Part shown: positions 45,401-57,400 of the stretch, piece by piece | Layout of the letters: every line of letters starts with the position of its first letter | Numbering within the stretch: the stretch's first letter is position 1 | Translations under genes and position numbers: made by a program | Source: Ramazzottius varieornatus | Lineage: Eukaryota > Tardigrada > Eutardigrada > Parachela > Ramazzottiidae | Direction of reading: 5' to 3' | Length of the DNA stretch: 64,000 bases | NCBI GenBank assembly: GCA_001949185.1 | Contig: BDGG01000003.1 | Coordinates: 4,199,158 to 4,263,157 of the forward strand | The notes under the pieces: generated by a model | Told to the model about the DNA's origin: nothing | The model's database searches: none | The model's input: only the letters and a program-made list of their open reading frames with translations

Positions 45401-48400
45401 CACCGAGTAGTGTATCGTCAATATCGGCCAAGATCTGGCGACGTAGGGACGGCGCCAAGGACTGAATGAAGTTAGCTGGGTCGAACGGCGCGTCAGGTGA
45501 AGCAGTAGCGGCAGCTGCGCGGGCTTGTTCTGCTCTCTGCTGGGCCAAGACCTTGAAGAGAAACCCCGATGTACCAACACAAGAAACCGAATTTTGAATA
45601 CCAGAGATCGTTCATGCACCAGCATACATTTGTTAAGGTATTTAGTGCGAAAATCAAGTTTGCAGGTGTATGACAGGTTTAGAAATCTTATTTTACGATA
45701 ATATTAAATTTCAGCGTATTTAACAGACATTTTGACTTACTTCTTCCTGGATGTTCGGGGGTAGAGCGGCCAAGAAATCAGCGGAGATTTCCAAAGGAGC
45801 TGCGGCAGGAGGGACCGCAGCGGGAGTTCCAGCAGCTGTTTCTCCAGCGACAGCTGGCTCACCGGTTGAAGTTCCGGGTGTGGCAGCACTGGAAGATGTT
45901 CCAGCAGCAGCAGCAGCTGCTGCACTTGCCGCGGCAGCCGCTGCGGAGCGAGCAGCGCGTTGTTGGTTCTGACGCTGCATTCGGAGGAAGTCGGCGATGA
46001 CTTCTTGTCTCATGCTTTCCGGTAGAGCTTCCAGGAAGGATGGATCGATGCCTTCCGGATACACGCCACCTACAAGGCAACTAAGTAAGATCACCCACTG
46101 GAAAAACTTCATCGATATCAGATGCACAAGTTTGTTGGAAGGCTTTCCACCGACACCTGCACTAGTCTGCAGTAGCCGAGGATATTCCTTCTCCTACAAT
46201 CTGGCATAATAACTTGTCGCCAGACTCACAGAAAATCTGGCGCTAATGAGTTATGCCACGAAACTAAGTTCAATCCGATCTAGAGACATCATAAAATTCA
46301 AAAGTGTATAGGTTTATAAGCTTACTAACCTGAGGCCTGAGCTTGTCCCGAAGAAGTGGACGCTTCTTGCGAAGGTGCGCTGCTGGCCGTTGGCTCTGCT
46401 GGTGCATTCTGCGCCGTCACCGAGGCTGTCGCACCTGTGCTGTTGGTGGTTTCAATCGACTGCAGAATTGTCAAAGCTGTAGGTGCGTCGCTTGGATGTG
46501 TTAGAACAAGAACCTGCGGAACACTGGAAAAAAGAGAAATATGTTAAGGTTAATGTTCTGTACCTTATGCATTTCGGTCGTCTCTTACTCAGATGGAGCG
46601 TCGTCTCGCAGGAGTTGAGCTTGAATCTCCATACCCCGTTGCACAGCCTCACTAATGTCCATAGGAACCGGCGGCGGCGGCGCTTGAGCTGGTTGCGGTG
46701 GTTGTTCAGTTGTACCATGCGGATTGTCCGTTAGGACGACCATCGAGGTATCCTGTTGTTCATTATCCGTGTCTTCAGACAGATGGCTGGAGTAGTCTTC
46801 CGAGTTCTCGTTCTCCGACGTCGAGTCACCTTCCATCTCTTGCATGATCCGTCCTGCCACCGCTTCGCTCAACGCATTCACCTACAACGGGATAGAATAT
46901 TCAGGGACCGTATTCGACCTGGTTTCACTGAAATGGAGACCGTTGATGCACCTGCGTACATTAAACCACGCATTTACTGCGACACCCAAGTATGCATGGG
47001 CATGATAGAAATTCTAACTGCGATTTCCTTACCGCCTCCGACTGCATTTGGACAGTTTCTTGCAGCCTTGCGATGTCATTCATGATGGAAGCGCTGGTGG
47101 GATCTCCAGACAGCAGTTCCAGTCGTCCCGCCCCACCTTCCGCCGAAGCACTGAGACCAGCTGGGCGGTAGGAGCGTCGCGCTAGCTGCAGTTTGGGAGC
47201 AGCCGCCAAACCAGTGGAGGCGGGTGGCTCGGGTTGGTTCTTCTTCATTTCTTTGACAGCTTCATCACGTTCCGCTTCCATACCGGGAAGGATGGCTGGT
47301 CTTGTCACATCCGCACACTCAATGACATTGTCGCCGTCCAGCACTCGGGCTTCTTCGCTCCACCGTTTCACCAAAGAAGGCAGACTGGCGACCAGACCTG
47401 CTGTTCCCAGGAACACCGGATCATCCTGCAGGAAAAAAACGATCGTCAAACTTCAAGCCTTCTACTATTCACTGGTGATACTTACGGGTACTTCGAGGTC
47501 GTCACTGTTAGATTGTCGTGCGATACCGCCGGCATAGTCGTGTTCTGGCCAGAAGGCACCGGCAGGTCCACGACTAAGTCCACCTCGAGCCAGAAGCCTT
47601 TCTGGAATCTCGACTGCGGCTGTGCCACCGCCCATATCGTGAGCGTACAGTCTGAAGGCTGGACCCAGCAGTGTCTGAAGGATGGCGGGAGGATTTAACC
47701 GACCTCCACCAAGACGCCCACCAGTTGCCCCTTGACCAGCTCGAACTCTGATCAGTCGGGCACCACCTCGTCCATTGGCAGCCAAGGCGATCTCGGACGT
47801 CGAGCCAATACCTGTAGGCAGAACAATACCTGTCACAAAAGACTAAGAACGAAACAACAGCAAGAGCGGTCATCGATACGATCGTCTATTTTAGGTTTGG
47901 ATGGACAGCAAGCAGTTCTCACGCTCCTGCATACACAAAGCCTTAAGCAGATGGGGACACTCAAGTATTCAGGAGCATGCAAGACCGTCCTGCTCTTTCC
48001 AAAGCTGGACATCTTTTGCAGTTTCATGCACCTGAATACTTCTGCTTCACCAGAAATAAATGTGTTCCCTGTATGCAGGTGCGAGAAAAGTTTTCTGCTT
48101 ACCCATTTACGAGACTGTACGTACCTAGTCTATGGGCTGCCGCCGTTACAGGAAGCGGTGCTCCATCAGCGGCGACTGGAGGTCTTGACAGGAGAGGATG
48201 GCTAGAGGAGATAGCCAGTGGAGGAGGAAGTTGTCGCGTACCGGTTGATCCATTCTGCAGCTCCGACCCAATTGCACCGGGTCCGCCTGCATTCAGCTCG
48301 AAGAGCACACCACCCGCTCCTTCTAGACCAAAGGCCTGGCCTGCTGTGCCCAAAGGGTGGAACGCTCCAGCACCGGCGGTGCCAGGGAAGAGGTCTTCTA

Positions 48401-51400
48401 GATGGAACAGCATGTCGTCTTCACCGGCTCTATCTTCGTCGTCCCAGTCGATACCGTCGAACCGTCCCACGTTGAACTCGTAGGGGTTCCTTCCACCGCC
48501 GTTTGCGTTTTGGTCGATGGCCTGATCATAAACCAGAAATCAGACACACTGGCCTCGGCACAATAATTATTTTTTGATTAGTGACTTTTCTGCTTTTGTT
48601 TAGAGACACTTCTGTGATCAACTGCCGGTGAGCAGAAGACCGGAGACTGCTACAAGTTATTTTCGCACTGAGTAAAGGTCTCGAAACGCCATAAAGGTAT
48701 ATCGAGGGACATTCAGCGCCCAACAAAAATTCAGAGATAAATTTTGACAATAAATCAAAACTTTAATTTGAACGAAATGCAGTTCCTAATCATGAGTATA
48801 GTACAACAGTGTACGTACAGCAGGTTCGATGAACTCGTCATCGTCATCTTCATCCTCCTCGTCGTCTTCATCGTCTTCATCATCATCGTCATCTTGCATT
48901 TCCTCGTCGTCGTCCGCTTCGTCAGGCTGGTACCCCCCTTCGCCTTCCTCCTCAGCAGGGTTGACGGGAACGATTTCGTCTTCATTCTCCGAGGTTTCTT
49001 CATCCATGGAGATCTCTAGCTCCATGTCTCTCCGGTTCAGGTTGCGTCTTTCATGTCTGACTTCCGCTTCCTCTCCATCCGACGCGTCCATGTTGTTATC
49101 AGTGTCCACTTCCATACTTGGTGGAAGGAAGTACAGGTCACTCATGTCGGCGCCATCTTGGACGTTGATCTACGAGACAGACATCAGCAAATTTTGCAAG
49201 TTAAAATTGTAAAGAAATTCGACAAGAGCAGTTTTTTCAAGCGGCCACGCTTTCGACCGAAAACACCGAAACCATGCGCCACTTTCGAAACTTGCAAGAT
49301 CGTTCTTCCAAGTGGCACACACTTCCGGCCAGAACAACCAGAAACGTGCGCAATCTGGAAAAGTAACCTTTCCGAGTTTGTTAACTTTTCTTGGTTTTGT
49401 ACCGTGTCGTCCGTCAAAGGTGCGATGTCGTGGTCCGTTCTCTGCGACTCATCGATAGCCGAGTTCTGGGTGATGTCGGAAGCTTCAGCGTTGCCAGCTG
49501 TCGTCGACCTACCCGATGCACCGTTCTGCCCGAATCTTGCCTTGACTTTCGGCTTGTCCTGTTGTGCAGCCAAGCGAGTGAGTGTTTCCAGAGGCCGCAG
49601 AACACAGTTGATCGTAGCAGCCAGATGCGGGCTACGAAGATCCAAGCTGTGCGGGATCTTTGCCAGGTCGTTGATGAGGTTCCGCTTGGCCATGCAGCGT
49701 GCCATCTGGTTGACGACAAACTGGACGTTTCGATCACCGGTCGGATCAGCCACTCTTGTCGGACACGCTTCGACCATCGTATGAATCTGCGAACAGAGTA
49801 GACTTATTTTTTGTCGTGTAAATTTTATTATATCTCTGGCCGTCAACAGTAATATACAGCAGTTAAGAAAGTTCTCAAGCTAACATTTACCAGTTATTGC
49901 AGAGTAGATTTCGTAAAAACCAATAGAAAAGTAGCTTGACAGATAAACTCGACAAGACTTTTTTCCAAGTAGCGTACAGTATATCGTTGTTAGCTAAATG
50001 CGTGCGCCACATGGGAAAACAGTCTTGTCGAGGCTGAGTTCCCACTTCTCGGTTATCAAATTTCTTCGTAGTCCTTGAATTTATCCGAAAAATTTCTGCG
50101 GCCAATCACATTGGAGTAAAAGACTGTTCCGTGATAGTTTTGCACTGATTTTAGGTGGAAGAAACTTGAACTTACGATGTTGGCCAATGCGCTAATTCGT
50201 TCGTGTTTCTCCTGGTTCTCTGGAAGAACCGTGGCTCGTAGTAGTGCATGTTTCACTTCGTCGACCACTTCCAGCTGCGCAGCGGGATGTTCGAAGGCGG
50301 CCGCTAGAGCAGCCATCAGTACTCGGGCAGAATACGGACAGTACTCGTCACCGACCTTCTGGCTTGTGTGGATGAAGTTGTCGAGTACGAAACCTAGTGC
50401 GTTGATGTCCTGCAAAAGTAAGCCGGTCTATATACTGCTGTAACATTAGGGTCCCAGGCATGCAAACTCGACAAGATCGTTTTTCCAAGAGAGGCGTACG
50501 CCGTCATCTGATAACACTGACAATTTGAGCGACACACGAGAAAGATCTGGTCGAATTCCCATTTTATCGGAATATCGGAATGATGTAGTACCTCTTTGAC
50601 CAGTGGTCCTTGTTCGACGCTATAACTATGCGAGAGAATGAAAGACGCGACATGATTGTACGACTTGACCAGTTCAGCCAGAATTCGCATCGTCATGGAC
50701 TTGTTCAGGATTGGCTTGTTGATTTTGTCGGAAGACTGCCAGATACTCTGGTCGTCATTGCTACTAGAGAAAGAAGGGCTGGAGAGCTCCGACTCCACAG
50801 TCGTATGTTGCATGAGTTGGTGCAACAAGTTCAAGTTGCGGTAGCCCGGCACGGCGGACGACGACTCCGTCGCAGGCTGCGTGCGAGAACTTCTTTCGGC
50901 ACTTGACGGCACTCCAGTCGACTCTTTACCAGCTTCCTTCTTCTCAGCCGCTGGCTTCACTTCCTGCTCCCATGGCTGGACGAGCTGGTTCAGCAGGTCG
51001 GCAACCAGCTGTTTTAGGACCTGAGAAAACAGCATTTTGAATCAGTGTAAATGTCCTACATCGCTATTGAGATGTATTTCGTGTACCTTGTTGTAGGCTT
51101 CCGGTTGGTCTTGTCCTAGCTTCATGTTCCGTACCGGTGGATGAGGCTTGACCAAGTCAGTCCTATTGTTCGGATCATCCGGTCTTGCAGTAGGGGCACC
51201 AGCGTTAGGAGGTACGTTGAAGTGAATCACCCGCTTGGCACACTCGATGAACTTGTCGGGATTACGAGCAGCTCCCGGCCAGGCCACTCTCATGACATAG
51301 TTGCCTTCCCGGGTGGCATTCCCCACGTAACCGTTGGTGCCAGCGACAGTCGACACCACACCGTACGTCAGCCACGAGCAAAACTGAAAAGAGAACATGG

Positions 51401-54400
51401 GTAAAAAGAAGAGCGACACCGATTGGAGTTGAGTAGCGCACCGAACCAGCAATTGCGGCGCTCGTTGTGCGCCACTTGACCGGATACCATCGCTCCTTGT
51501 CAAGCGGCGCACTACAGTTTAGATAGCATGAGCTAGTGCGTCACCTAATCATACAATGACCACCCAGATCAAAAGGCGCGCTTGTGCATTATTTCACCAC
51601 AACCCAACACGCCACTGGTTCGCAATTGGGCCAAATTACCTTCTCCATTGAGTACTGAAGAACGGCGGTGTTCTCAATCACATGCCGAACCAAATGCGTC
51701 AAGAAAGAGCTAAAACTGTCAAAGTAAGATCGGGCATCCAGCGCCATCAGGATCTGTGGTCCACTCAGGTCAGCAAAGTGCTTGGCCAGCTCGTAGTCCC
51801 GGGTGAAGCGGAGCAGCAACCTCATAGCGGCATGAAGGGTATCCGGGTCCAGCTTTTGGTGAATGAGGCTCAGGGTGTCGTTAATGAGGGCTCGTCGCTG
51901 CTCCACCAGTAGGCCACCCAGCACCGGAGGTTCGTTGGAGGTTGTCTTGACCTCCACCTGGTCTTGGTCAGTCTGCATCGGGCTGTCTTCACTGCGACTT
52001 TTCGTGGCTTGGACCGTCTGTATCTCCGACGTCATACCCGATGTTTCGGTCGAAGACTTACCCGAGTCTTTTGACACATCTTCAGTCTTTGTATCGGTCT
52101 TCGTCTCGGTCTTTTCAGGTACGGGTTCTGTCTTCTTCAAGTCACGCATCACGGGCCGCTTACTTCCAGTACCTTCAGTTATCTGAACCTACACACGAAA
52201 AAGAACTTTATCAAAACCACGAATCTATTCTGTAAGTGAGGCAACCTGAATTTTTTTGGGAACTAAAAATTGTCCAAAACAATTCTGCCGCCAATCACAT
52301 GAAAGCAAAAGGCGGGAGACTGTTCCGTTCTAATTTTGCACTGGTTAAAGGTCTCGAACTGCGACACGTGGCAGTCCGAGGGACATACAGTGCCTGAAGT
52401 ACTGCTATTCCTAGTCTAAGGCAAAGCTCATGTATTATTTGGCAGCGCGATAAATAAACCTGACCAGATAATTAATTTTTTCGCACGATTGCAGTCAGTA
52501 TCACAGTAAACGTGCGAAGCTCTGGTCGAGTTTTTTGCCGAGCTCCTACTTCTACGTTCGAGAAGAAACCTACCATATCTTTGAAGCGGACGATTGATGT
52601 TCCCCCACGTTGTCCAGGCCCAGCCAACGGCGACGTCAGCTTGCAGGAAGACTTTCCCTTATCGTATGCTTCTGAGAGCTCTTTGCTCTGTGCTTCAGTG
52701 AAGGGGCTCCATCTTCCAGCTCGGTTGTCAAACATCTTCCATGTCAGAGCGAACTGTTCTTGGATGACCCTCTTGCGTTTGAACGCGGCGCACATCTTCT
52801 CGTACGAGTCGAGAATCAGGTAGGCGAACGCTAGCCATTTCGGCACCAGCTCCGTTCCTCGAATGACCAAGCTGTGAATTCTGCGAGCAGCAGAAATCAA
52901 GTTGATCAGGAGCGGAATCAAATTGTCATCCTCGAGGATTCTCCCGCACTCGTCCTGAAAAATATCGTGAAGTCATAAAGCCGTCGAAAAATATTCAATA
53001 TCAAAATGATTTCTGACTTTAAAAAAATGGAACTTATAATAACCCGATCAAGTCGCGAACTTACGCTTTATTGCCCACTGACAAAATGCGCCACCTTTTT
53101 TCTAATCTCTCATACCTGAGTTTCTTCGATGAGGATGCACAACAAGTGCAACCTGGCCGACAGCGTCAGCGAATCCGGCGCCGACCTCAGCACTTCAGCC
53201 GGTGGAGAGTCGGCTGGCGACTGTTCGGACCCGTTGTAGAACTTCTCGGCGCTCTGGATAACCACTGCGGCCGAGGCGATGGCATCACCAATCAGCGCCT
53301 TGATTCTCTTCAGCTTCCAGTCATTTCCATTCCGCTTCGAGATGACACTCATCAAGTCAGCCACCTTGAAGACGCATTCCGGTATGAAGTCGACCAGTTC
53401 GATGCAGAGAGGAAGCGCCTTGTCGATGAGCTGGTCGATCTGCTCGGTGGTAGGTGGCACCGCTGGAGTTGGTAGCTGTGGCGGCGCTGCTGGAGCGACG
53501 GTACCACCAATGGACATTGCGATTGCCTGCATCAGCTCGTCCTGTTCTTCGCTGGCCTCTGGAGTCGGGCCTGTTGTTCCTCGAGGTCCACGACCACCTA
53601 CAACTTCTAAATGTCAGAATGTTTCTGCCTTTCCGTCATTTTTGAACTTGTTGATTTTTTCTCAAAAGCCCAGTTTCACATTCTTCCTTCGCTATCGTTG
53701 AACGTTAGGCTTTACAAAACTTTCCCAACATCATCTGGAGAGTATCTTCGGTACCTTACCTGAGGCTAGAAGGTAGTCGGCGGCCTGTTCGACGTTGTTA
53801 GCGTGATAAATCAGCGCTTCCGCCGCGGCTTCCCGTGTGAAGCCCATGTCCAGTAGCGCTTGTAGGGCAATGGGTGGCGCGTCTACAGGTGCTACTGCAG
53901 CCGGTGCAGTACCAGCAGCAGGCGCCGAAACTCCAACTGCGGCGGCCGAAGCTGCAGCGGGCGACTTCTCTTTGATGATGGCTTCGATCTTCATAATGTG
54001 GCTCAGGATGGTCAGCAGCAGATCACCGGCGTTCTCTCCAAAGTTCTTCAGGGCTTGGACTGACAAGAACTTGTCGATGACCTGCATGGTGCTCTGCGAA
54101 CCGCAGAAAATTCTCTGGTTAGTTATGTCTTTTTTCACATCCGGCAGACCGGGAAACAAACTTGACAAAATGGGTTCCCAAGTGGCGCACGCTTCAAGTG
54201 TTATCGGCTGGAAGTATGCACCACTTGGAAGAAAGGCCTTCTCAAGTTTGTTTGTAGGTCCTCTCTGTTTAACAGCAATGTATAAACCTACGTTCAGCAT
54301 TTCGACGTAGTAAGGTACAGGGTCGAAAGGAGCGACATAGCCAGGGATGGCTATTCTGGAAGGCGGCAATGTGTTCTGCGACTCCACGATGTTCTTCGGG

Positions 54401-57400
54401 TTCAGAAGCTTCTCCAGCATGGATAGCCACGTTACGGCAAAGTCTACTGTGAACTGTCCGACTGGGGTTCTTTCAGTGGTCACCTTGTTCATGTCGAAAT
54501 CCTGCAAAACCAAAAATGTTGATTATAGACTCCCAGAAGCAGACCGTCATCCTGATTCGAAAGGTCGGCAAACACAACTCGCCAGGTCCTTTTTCAACTG
54601 GCGCACCCTTGTAGTATTGCTGACTTACAACTTGCGCCACTTGAAAAAGAATTTGACGGTTAACTCTTACCTTCATGACGGTCCGGAATGCCCCAAAGAA
54701 AGCATCCGCCACACCGACCGAAATAAACTTCTGCAACATGAAGTGGTACGCGTGTCTCTTTTCATCGAAGAGCAGCGGTTGGATGAAGCCCACCACGCAG
54801 ATCAAATAATTGAGTTTGAATCTGGCCGGCACACTGACGAACGGTCCCTTCTGGTTGATCACTTTGGTCATGATTTTCGCCACAGTCTCGGCGATCTTTC
54901 TGGCGTTCTCACTGGGAATCTCTCCGCGGTTCACCACCGCGCCATGCCTTCTCTGCGCCTTCACATTGACAAACTTGACCATCAGACTGAATAGTTCACC
55001 GGTCGTACGACAGAGTTTAGTGGCGATCGTGATCAACGGTTTCAGAAGCTTGACTATGTTAATCTGTGCTCTGATTTGCGAAGAGGACTTCTTTGCGGAC
55101 ACAGTAGTCGAAGTAGAAGGCTGCGAGGACTCGTTGTCGACATCCATGGGGATGACTATCCTACTCTCTGAGCTGGAAGCCGAAAGAGTTCGTGTCTCGC
55201 TCTCGGTGGAAGAAGAAGACGACTTGTCGTCCTCACTGAAGAGCTTTCGACTGGCCAGTAAAGCTTTCAGGTCGGACTTACTCATGTCTCCTTCTTGTGT
55301 TACAACATTCTCTTCGCTACACAATGCTATCAGGATCGTGTTTTCCCAGATGAGGAAACTGTACAAGTCCGCGATCTTCTCCAAGATGTCGATACCCGAG
55401 GTCTGCGCCCAGGTATTCGTACAAACCGACCTCAGTTCCACCTACAAAGAGATCCAGTCTGGTTTTCTTAACTATATACTACCCATTCGTTTCATTTCAT
55501 CTTTCTCAAGAGCTGCTACCGTTACTTTCGTTCTGCATTCTATTCTTCATGCGAAAGCTCGGTAAATAAACTCCAGAGGGTCCTTTATCAAAGTGGTGCA
55601 GCCATGCAATATTATTGGCTGGAAGCGTGCGCCATTTGGAAAAACAACCGAACTGGACGAGATCGTTCTTCCAGGCGACGCACCCTTCCAGCAAACACGA
55701 CTGAAAGCGTGCGTCACTTGGATAAACGTTCTGGTCGAGTTTGTATCCCATTTTTAAACCGATTTTATTTCTTCCTAGTTTTCTTACTTGACTGAGTTTG
55801 CAGATGGCGTTCATCATGCTAACATAGCTGTGCATGTAGCAGAGTCGATGTAGCAACGGCGTATTCTGCGCGTCCCTCAGCGCCTCTTCGTTGTTTGGTG
55901 TGCTCTTGGACCATTCACTCAGCATGGACGATCCCCCAGCTTCCACTTCCCGGCCTCTCAGATCGCTGATTTCCCTCAAAACCACGTCCATATGCGAGAA
56001 GGCTTCCGTCAAGACTGTCTCGTTCCTGCAGTACGCCATCACGTTCTTGACCAGGCCATTCGCAGCTTGACACGCATGCGAATACGGAAACTCAAGCGGA
56101 AGGTTGGGTAGGCGGAAGATTTCCATCAGCGGCTTCAGACCACCTTGTCGAACAAACTCCTGACAGTGATCCTCGGTAGAGTTACTGATCAGTACAGCCT
56201 CCACAAACTTGCACTAAAAAGCCATATTTCTTTACACCAATAATATTACAGTATAACGTGTGAGGCCAAAGCGAAAAACATTGGCAGGAACGATTTTCCA
56301 AGTGGCGCACGCCTTCAGCCGATACTACTGGAAACATGCGCCACTTAGGAAAAACATACATGCGAAGTCCGCTGTTGCGTTCCCAATTATGCGCTTTTCG
56401 AAAACAGGGGTGGCTGTACTTACGGCGTTGATGATGTAGTCCATGAGTGGAATGACAGTCTTCTCTTTCGTATCGGTGCTGTTCGAATTCTGCGTATCCA
56501 GCCGGAGGCCAGACGGGACCGTGTGAAAGGAAGCCGTTCCACCTTGCTGGAAATCTTCATACTCATCGTCGTCGTCCGACGAGTCGCCAGGTATACTATG
56601 GTCGGAATTTCGAGCCGGTCTCTGGGCAGTCTGCTGGCTGGACCCGCTGACTTGGCAAACGTACCTCGAGTCACGCCCAATGGAGCAAAGTTCTTGCAAT
56701 AGCTAAGAAACAAAGACACAAATTCAGTGACTGGATACAGCATCGTTGGTAGTGGAGTGGCTTACCTTGACGACATCTTGCATGGCTTGAGTGCGAAGTG
56801 TGGGCTGATGTCGCATCAGCTCGTCTACAGCGCCACCAAGACTAGCCGCAGTGTCACCATAGCCTTCGTTAGTACGACGTCGGCGCATGGCCGGAAGGTA
56901 GTCAGGAGACAGCAGGACTTTGAAGAGCTTCTCGAAGGGCTTGCAAGCCACGAAAGCCTGTAGACCACGCGTGTTCAGACACAAAGCGCTGCAGATGTTC
57001 GGAATGGCCGACAGCACCTCCCGAGTCGGTGGAAGCTGCAACGAAAAGTCATGCCATGCATGATGTAATGACGCAGTTCAGTTCAACGGGAAACAGATTT
57101 ATCATAAATCGGGCGTAGCAGACCATCTGAACCAGATAGCTTTCCTAAGTGGCGTATACTGTCAGCTCTCAACAATGAAAACGTGCGCCACTTGAAGTAA
57201 CGATCCAGTTCCACTCATCTGCCCACGTCCCATTTAAACATTTCGAACCTACGAAGGCAACTTACATCTTTGACCAGGACAGCTTGCAGGATGACATCCG
57301 TCAAGCCGTGATCTTGTAAGGCCGAAAGCATGCCCGGTTCTTGGAAGACGTAGACGGTGACGATGTCGGTCGCCAGGAGGAACAGTGAGGAACCGTAGTA

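Noticed and set aside
48829-49212. Poly-serine frame on the plus strand
   Set aside because: It is the opposite strand of the acidic Asp/Glu tract of HUWE1.
53041-53100. A further GCGC hairpin repeat in a HUWE1 intron
   Set aside because: Only scattered matches (AATGCGCCACC) remain; too decayed to count.
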